Of a DNA stretch of 64,000 nucleotides, positions 63,219 to 64,000 are shown one piece after another. The DNA is from Pantoea alhagi (lineage in GTDB: Bacteria; Pseudomonadota; Gammaproteobacteria; Enterobacterales; Enterobacteriaceae), in contig NZ_CP019706.1 in the NCBI RefSeq assembly GCF_002101395.1, positions 1,550,001 to 1,614,000 on the forward strand, in the 5' to 3' direction. The number at the start of each line of letters is the position of its first letter. Position 1 is the first letter of the stretch. Both the position numbers and the translations under genes were made by a program. Under the pieces are notes generated by a model. It was given only the letters and a program-made list of their open reading frames with translations, was not told the DNA's origin and did no database searches.

Positions 63219-64000
63219 GAACGCGCCCCTTCATTTTTCGTCAGCCGTAAAATCATCAGTTTTGAAATAGCCAGTACGATAAAGGTAATCACAAACAGGA
63301 TCAGGCCCAGTTCCATCAGAGCCGCGACGTGCACACCTGATTCCGCTTCTGCAAACTCATTAGCCAGCGCTGACGTGATACTGTTGCCCGGCATATAGAG
63401 CGATACGCTGTCAAGCTGGTAGGTATTACCGATAATAAAGGTCACCGCCATGGTTTCCCCCAGCGCACGTCCCAGCCCCAACATAATCCCGCCAATCACC
63501 CCGTTTTTGGTAAACGGCAGCACGATACGCCAGATCACTTCCCAGGTTGTACAACCAATGCCGTAGGCTGACTCTTTCATCAAAACCGGCGTCTGCTCAA
63601 AGACATCACGCATTACTGAAGCGATATAAGGAATGATCATGATGGCAAGGATCACGCCAGCGGCCAGAATACCGATGCCAAAAGCTGGTCCTTCGAACAG
63701 CGCGCCAACAAACGGAATAGTGGAAAGGACGTTGCCAACTGGCGTCTGGAAGTATTCAGCAAACAGCGGCGCGAATACAAACAATCCCCACATGCCGTAA
63801 ACGATACTGGGGATCGCAGCCAGCAGTTCAATGGCGACGCCCAGCGGACGACGCAGCCAGCCGGGCGCCAGCTCGGTCAAAAACAGCGCAATGCCGAAGC
63901 TCACCGGCACCGCGATCAGCAGCGCAATCAGTGAGGTGACAACAGTGCCATAAATCGGCACCAGTGCGCCAAAATTCTCTGCAGGGGCATCCCACTCTTT
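63215..64000 (-). CDS. pstC: Phosphate ABC transporter permease PstC, C-terminal part (cut by window edge)
   Basis: Partner permease of PstA. The window holds about the last 261 residues; the start lies to the right. The reading enters as KEWDAPAENFGALVPIYGTVVTSLIALLIAVPVSFGIAL and keeps the EAA-loop KESAYGIGCTTWEVIWRIVLPFTKNGVIGG and ALGETMAVTFIIGNTYQLD. It overlaps pstA by 4 bp. Confidence 0.98.
   Translation of the reverse strand, partial: KEWDAPAENFGALVPIYGTVVTSLIALLIAVPVSFGIALFLTELAPGWLRRPLGVAIELLAAIPSIVYGMWGLFVFAPLFAEYFQTPVGNVLSTIPFVGALFEGPAFGIGILAAGVILAIMIIPYIASVMRDVFEQTPVLMKESAYGIGCTTWEVIWRIVLPFTKNGVIGGIMLGLGRALGETMAVTFIIGNTYQLDSVSLYMPGNSITSALANEFAEAESGVHVAALMELGLILFVITFIVLAISKLMILRLTKNEGARS

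Noticed and set aside
1..64000. CRISPR arrays, tRNA or rRNA genes, integrases
   Set aside because: None seen on reading both strands. Short tandem repeats at 5440 and 26001 lack spacer structure.

Overview
The window is chromosomal DNA of an enterobacterium, most probably of the family Erwiniaceae (Pantoea, Mixta or Erwinia relatives). Most proteins align closely with E. coli K-12 orthologues as I remember them, and several gene orders match E. coli (gyrB-recF-dnaN-dnaA-rpmH-rnpA-yidD-yidC-mnmE; yieE-adeP-yieH; pstC-pstA-pstB-phoU). The family call rests mainly on ibpA: it has no ibpB partner and carries His66 and Asp109, which I recall as the Erwiniaceae-specific state. The genus is a guess.

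Layout. Positions 1-19783 form one flagellar and chemotaxis block. On the minus strand, read from the right, are flgBCDEFGHIJKL, a broken chemoreceptor gene, fliA, flhDC, motAB, cheA and the start of cheW, which runs off the window. On the plus strand are flgA, flgM and flgN. In E. coli these genes lie at three separate loci. Positions 19900-23727 hold the L-lactate operon lldPRD behind two LldR-type operators. A second, intact chemoreceptor with a near-consensus FliA promoter follows (23790-25797), then a bestrophin-like protein (yneE), an MFS exporter, the helicase-loading genes dnaT-dnaC, an unidentified membrane protein, tag and yiaD.

Positions 32036-37377 are a 2-ketogluconate operon: a LacI-type regulator, a perfect 16-bp operator, kguE-kguK-kguT, and ghrB in the place of the last reductase. 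A secreted aldose-epimerase-like protein converges on it. Then come avtA, eamA, ibpA (sigma-32 promoter and ROSE-type RNA thermometer), yidQ, yidR and yidA.

Positions 44634-55364 hold the replication and translation core from gyrB to mnmE, with an unusual 249-bp spacer between dnaN and recF. Positions 55444-60769 are worn: an autotransporter remnant, a rutE-like gene with one in-frame stop, and a chitin-binding/LPMO remnant lie among intact yieE, adeP and yieH. The window ends in the phosphate operon (phoU, pstB, pstA, partial pstC).

The window is largely core genome. I found no prophage, CRISPR array, insertion sequence, rRNA or tRNA, and no convincing undescribed multi-gene system. The most interesting points are the single-locus flagellar arrangement with fliA beside flhDC, the kgu operon built against ghrB, the structured dnaN-recF spacer, and four decayed genes.
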